Source: Acanthaster planci (Eukaryota > Echinodermata > Asteroidea > Valvatida > Acanthasteridae). From it: 12,274 nucleotides of DNA. The stretch is taken from NCBI RefSeq assembly GCF_001949145.1, contig NW_019091360.1, positions 954,982 through 967,255 of the forward strand, read 5' to 3'. Under the pieces are notes generated by a model, which saw only the letters and a list, made by a program, of their open reading frames with translations, was not told the origin of the DNA and ran no database searches. A program made the translations under genes and the position numbers. Positions within the stretch are counted from its first letter, which is position 1; each line of letters opens with the position of its first letter. Positions 9,130 through 12,274 of the stretch are shown piece after piece.

Positions 9130-9237
9130 TGTACATGTACATGTACATAGATACATGTACGTGTACATGTAAAATATAACACAGGGATGAATGTGCATGC
9201 ATCCATGTACATGTACATGTACGTGTACATGTACATT
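9130..9237. repeat. dense TACATGTA/GTAC repeat array
   Basis: Within about 110 bases TACATGTA occurs about seven times, partly as overlapping ATGTAC units (a 6-base microsatellite), interrupted by GTACGTGTAC. At 9205-9236 ATGTACATGTACA and TGTACATGTACAT form a 13-bp perfect stem around TGTACG. The two sub-blocks (9130-9171 and 9204-9237) have similar internal order. Confidence 0.8.
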
Positions 9238-10525
9238 GTATGAATCAATGCTGCATGCAGATATGTGCATCCATGTACTACACCATTGAATGTAATGTAA
9301 ATGAAAGAAAAAAAATCCTCAGATGGACTAATCTCATTCATGCATTAACCCCATCCAGTTGTCAATAACCTTGTTAGCTACTGCTGCTAACGAACCTCAC
9401 CTACATGTACCATCCATTAACATCCTTTTGAAGATAAAAGCAACATAGCAAAGATGGAATCATTACAGGTTTACTTTGTACATGCAAATTCACTCAGATC
9501 CACATCAAAGGACATTTATGTTTGATTTCTCTCTTTCTTTTTGGTGGCTTTTAGTTTTATATTGTACATGTACATGTACCGGTTACTCTGATGTCAAAAC
9601 ATCATGATGTGACGTGTAAAGACCCATTAACATTTTTCACTTGACGACCAATACTTAGACAAATTCACACTATCAAGAACCACCAAGGGAGGATGTATCT
9701 AATTACATGTATATTGGTAATTTTTTGTACGTAAATAATTATGAATGTGCATGTAACGAGCCGTCCCAATGCACGAGTGATAGTACACACAAACATTGAA
9801 GACTGAGTGATACACTACAGGATGACATGATGTATGCAAGATGTTGACGTGTACAGTTGATTCCTGGGTTGTTAGACGAAACACTCCTATTAGGTCTAAA
9901 TGAAGGGGGCAGGTTGTCCAATGCCAATAATGACCCAGCTAGTGCTTGGGTTTCCTTACTGATACTGATATAATTTCTTAGTGATTAACACTAATGAGGC
10001 TCTCAGAAGGAGACATACCTGTAAATGCCACATGTCAATGCCAAACTTATTTGATTAATTTGCTCAGCACAGTTTTCGGCAAAGGGGGCCCATTTCATCC
10101 CCAAACATTCTGTGTTTAGGTTACAGAGTACAAATTACATGCATCTGCCAAGAAAGACAAACACAGTAGAAAGCAGCAATGCGGGCAATGAGACATAACA
10201 AATGCTAATTTAATCTGGCCGTCAGCTATGAAATGCTTTCAAGTCCATTTGTTTCCCAGTGTAATTTGATTTCAAGTCACAACAGGACATTAATAAAACA
10301 GGTCAGGGTCGTCAAACATCCTCAAAAATTCCTGCCCTTGCGCAGTTAGCTAAGAGGGATATAATACATGTACTGTACATGGCAGATCTTGGAACCGCAA
10401 ATATCACTACATTTATAAACACACAAAACATTTAGGTGTATGTGTACATACATGTATGTGCATGGCTGCACATTTGCTCTGTACTTGTATGCTGTATACT
10501 GTACAATGTACATGTACTGTGTAGG

Positions 10526-10560
10526 TGTACAGTACGCTATGCCAGCATAGGTACTGTACA
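10526..10560. repeat. 15-bp hairpin with a single bulge, abutting the MITE
   Basis: TGTACAGTAC and GTACTGTACA enclose CTATG-CCAG-CATAG. The whole folds into a 15-bp stem with one bulged G (10536) and a 4-base loop. It ends two bases before the TA flank of the right MITE. Part of the stem is GTAC-type repeat sequence, but the CTATG/CATAG tip is unique. Confidence 0.6.
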
Positions 10561-10564
10561 TGTA

Positions 10565-10985
10565 CAGCCATAAGTTTAAGATACCACCCATATGAAATGC
10601 ATTAACCTGAAGGAAAACCAAACTTAAACCAATCAATCATGGCAACTTATGTTTGTTTTCAATGTGTAACCTTGGTTGAACATTTTGACTACATTTCCAT
10701 GATTTGACATGTTAACAGTCTAATATTCAGTCTTCCCTCCTTTATTTCTAATTACTTAGACTGGCTTTTTTCCCAAGCTGCCTTACAGACAAAATGTCAT
10801 ACAAGTACAAGACCTGCCTTTGCAAAAAAAACGATTTCATTCGAATGGGCATACAGCACTACACTGATGTTATGCACCACTGTAAAATCATGTTAAGTAA
10901 TCATTCAATGAGACAATGTAATGCAGGCCCAGTGACAGAAATGGCAATAAAATTCCAGGTGGTCTGAAACTTTAGCAAATGACTG
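10565..10985 (-). mobile_element. Tc1/mariner-like MITE, right copy, inverted
   Basis: This 421-bp element is the reverse-complement relative of the one at 131-554. It is flanked by TA at 10563-10564 and 10986-10987. On the minus strand it starts CAGTCATTTGCTAAAGTTT and ends in CTTATGGCTG, the inverse of CAGCCATAAG. The first 150 bases or so in that orientation, including CTGTCACTGGGCCTGCATTA, are nearly identical between copies. It has no coding capacity. TACATGTA is absent from both MITE copies although frequent around them, so the element is not the source of that motif. Confidence 0.85.
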
Positions 10986-12274
10986 TACATGAGCATATTG
11001 GTTAAGTGGCTCCTGCTAGTGAATAATGAAATACATGTAAGTACATGACCCACATTAATGTCAATGAAATTTATACAATGTTTTCCTTCCACTTCCTGTA
11101 CATGTAGTTTATAAGTTCCCATGTAATGTCTAGAATCATACATGTACTGATAATTTGCAAGGTATGCAAGAAACTTCCAAACCTGTACATGTACATGTAT
11201 GTTGGTGTAACTGAAATATCCAATGACAAACAGTTAATCATCTCATGATCTACATGTGGGTAACTCCAGAAATGAGGGGTCCAAAAGTGTGGCATTTTTG
11301 TGTCTTTACATCTGGCCTTTGTTATTTGACATGGAAATATCGCCGGAATTGATTTCAAACTATTACTACATGTATTTGTTTGGCAAGTAATTTGCATTAA
11401 TTCATCACTCTTGGATACTGGAAAGTGTGTTCTCAACTTACAAAATCATATGTCAGATGTGACAGGGACACGAAAAAAAATGGACCCCTAATTTCTAGAA
11501 TTACTCCTGTACAAATATACAGGTGCAAGTACATATGTGCATATACGTGTACATGTATACATGTACCGGTAACAATGAACATTTGACATTTAATACAACC
11601 ACATGTAACTAATTCAAATCCTCTTATTGGCAAAATGTTGATCACACAATATCTATTATTCATCCTAACAAATTAGTGCAGCAGGTGATGCAAATTTTTT
11701 TTGCAGTTGATTTTTTCCGAGTATTTACCGCTGAATCGCTGATACTATGATGATATCACTGCATACTATACATAATACTTTGCATGATAAAACCTTTGCA
11801 ACATGCACAGTCAATACGGCTTGGAAAACAGTGGCTTGCTACAAACTATTACATGTAGCTGAAGGAGATAGATTCTTGGTTTCGTTTCTTAGGGTACATA
11901 TAAGTTGATAAATACATGTCTGTCTTGCCAGATTTTACTTTCCTCAAAATCGTCACTGTACCTGCATCATCAGCACCACAACCCACTTGGAAAGTATTTG
12001 TCAACATGACAAAGGGTACATTATTAAGCAAACTGTTACACAATGTGAACGGTGTTAACAAAACTGCAAGACGAACTACGTAAGAGCCCATTTCTCCTGG
12101 ACTTTTTCAAGTCTCATCGATTTACACAGGTCTCTGCTGTATGTCAACTTTAAAAAGTAAGTAATGAACTACGATAACTTGTAGGACATCTCGCTCAATG
12201 TGTCACTTGGCTTTGTCGTATCAAGCTTAATGATGTACATGTATATACAGAACAGTTTTGAAATTTATATATAA

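Larger units (their letters stand above)
7087..12274 (-). other. presumed cyclin-Y intron (5' side), inner part; upstream exon not seen
   Basis: The acceptor cttgCAG at 7090-7087 closes an intron that should start beyond the right edge, so this intron is over 5.1 kb. It contains a GGGAAAA cluster (8609-8637), a TACATGTA array (9130-9237), a bulged hairpin (10526-10560) and a MITE (10565-10985). The open frames of 60-120 codons here are rich in Tyr, Met, Cys, Thr, Val and His. That composition is what TACATGTA-type repeats give when translated, so I do not treat them as genes. From 7190 to 7430 the base composition is somewhat more GC-rich, but no exon could be supported. Confidence 0.55.

Noticed and set aside
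9060-9341. Overlapping open frames on both strands rich in Met, Tyr, Cys, Thr and His (the MYMYMY/CTCTC type), also around 4600-4920 and 10346-10636
   Set aside because: These are translations of the ATGTAC/TACATGTA repeats, which lack stop codons in several frames. They are not genes.
131-10985. The inverted pair read as terminal repeats of one 10.8-kb transposon
   Set aside because: Each copy has its own terminal inverted repeats and TA flanks at both ends, and the interior holds host cyclin-Y exons and no transposase. They are two separate insertions.
11849-12091. An 80-codon minus-strand frame with a protein-like stretch (VGCGADDAGTVTILRKVKSG)
   Set aside because: There is no recognisable family. 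The splice-like sites inside it do not define a sensible exon, and frames of this length occur by chance in this sequence.
12127-12153. A possible 27-base plus-strand microexon between acacag and GTAAGT
   Set aside because: The ends are acceptable, but such short pairs are expected by chance. It carries no identifiable protein and there is no supporting neighbour.
1-12274. CRISPR arrays, bacterial operons or a prophage
   Set aside because: There are no long prokaryotic-style genes, no ribosome-binding sites and no spaced repeats. Introns and animal repeats show that this is eukaryotic DNA.

Overview
This is eukaryotic, intron-rich, AT-leaning animal DNA, almost all of it non-coding. The only coding sequence I can identify is two adjacent exons of a cyclin-Y gene (CCNY type) on the minus strand, at 7086-7018 and 6292-6130. 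They are separated by a 725-base intron. Both have consensus splice signals, and their phases join cleanly across the intron. The translated product matches, from memory, the N-terminal regulatory segment of animal cyclin-Y, the membrane-tethered activator of CDK14/CDK16. The cyclin-box exons and the first, myristoylated exon are not visible. If the gene is intact, the window is the two exons plus the inner parts of two introns that are each longer than 5 kb.

The organism is a metazoan. The extreme density of the palindrome TACATGTA, the tRNA-derived SINE remnants, the Tc1/mariner-type MITEs and the invertebrate-like cyclin-Y point to a marine invertebrate. An echinoderm, amphioxus or another deuterostome is my guess, but molluscs share some of these traits and the sequence does not settle it.

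Layout from left to right: 131-554 is a non-autonomous Tc1/mariner-like element (MITE) with TA flanks, followed at 604-660 by a tRNA-SINE tail fragment. Next come two plus-strand segments with exon-like splice signals (1524-1679 and 3511-3556, both unproven), a G-rich/C-rich hairpin (3257-3289), and a degenerate duplicated segment (about 3961-4029 and 4215-4272). At 4924-5424 lies the longest open frame; a minus-strand SINE remnant runs through it, so it is probably not a gene. The cyclin-Y exons follow at 6130-7086. The upstream cyclin-Y intron holds a GGGAAAA cluster (8609-8637), a dense TACATGTA array (9130-9237), a bulged hairpin (10526-10560) and, abutting it, a second MITE copy (10565-10985).

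The second MITE is in the opposite orientation to the first, so the two form a roughly 420-bp inverted-repeat pair that encloses exactly the two cyclin-Y exons. This arrangement could pair in the pre-mRNA and favour back-splicing or A-to-I editing. Both cyclin-Y exons also begin at CAGAAG tandem (NAGNAG) acceptors. I found no novel multi-gene system.
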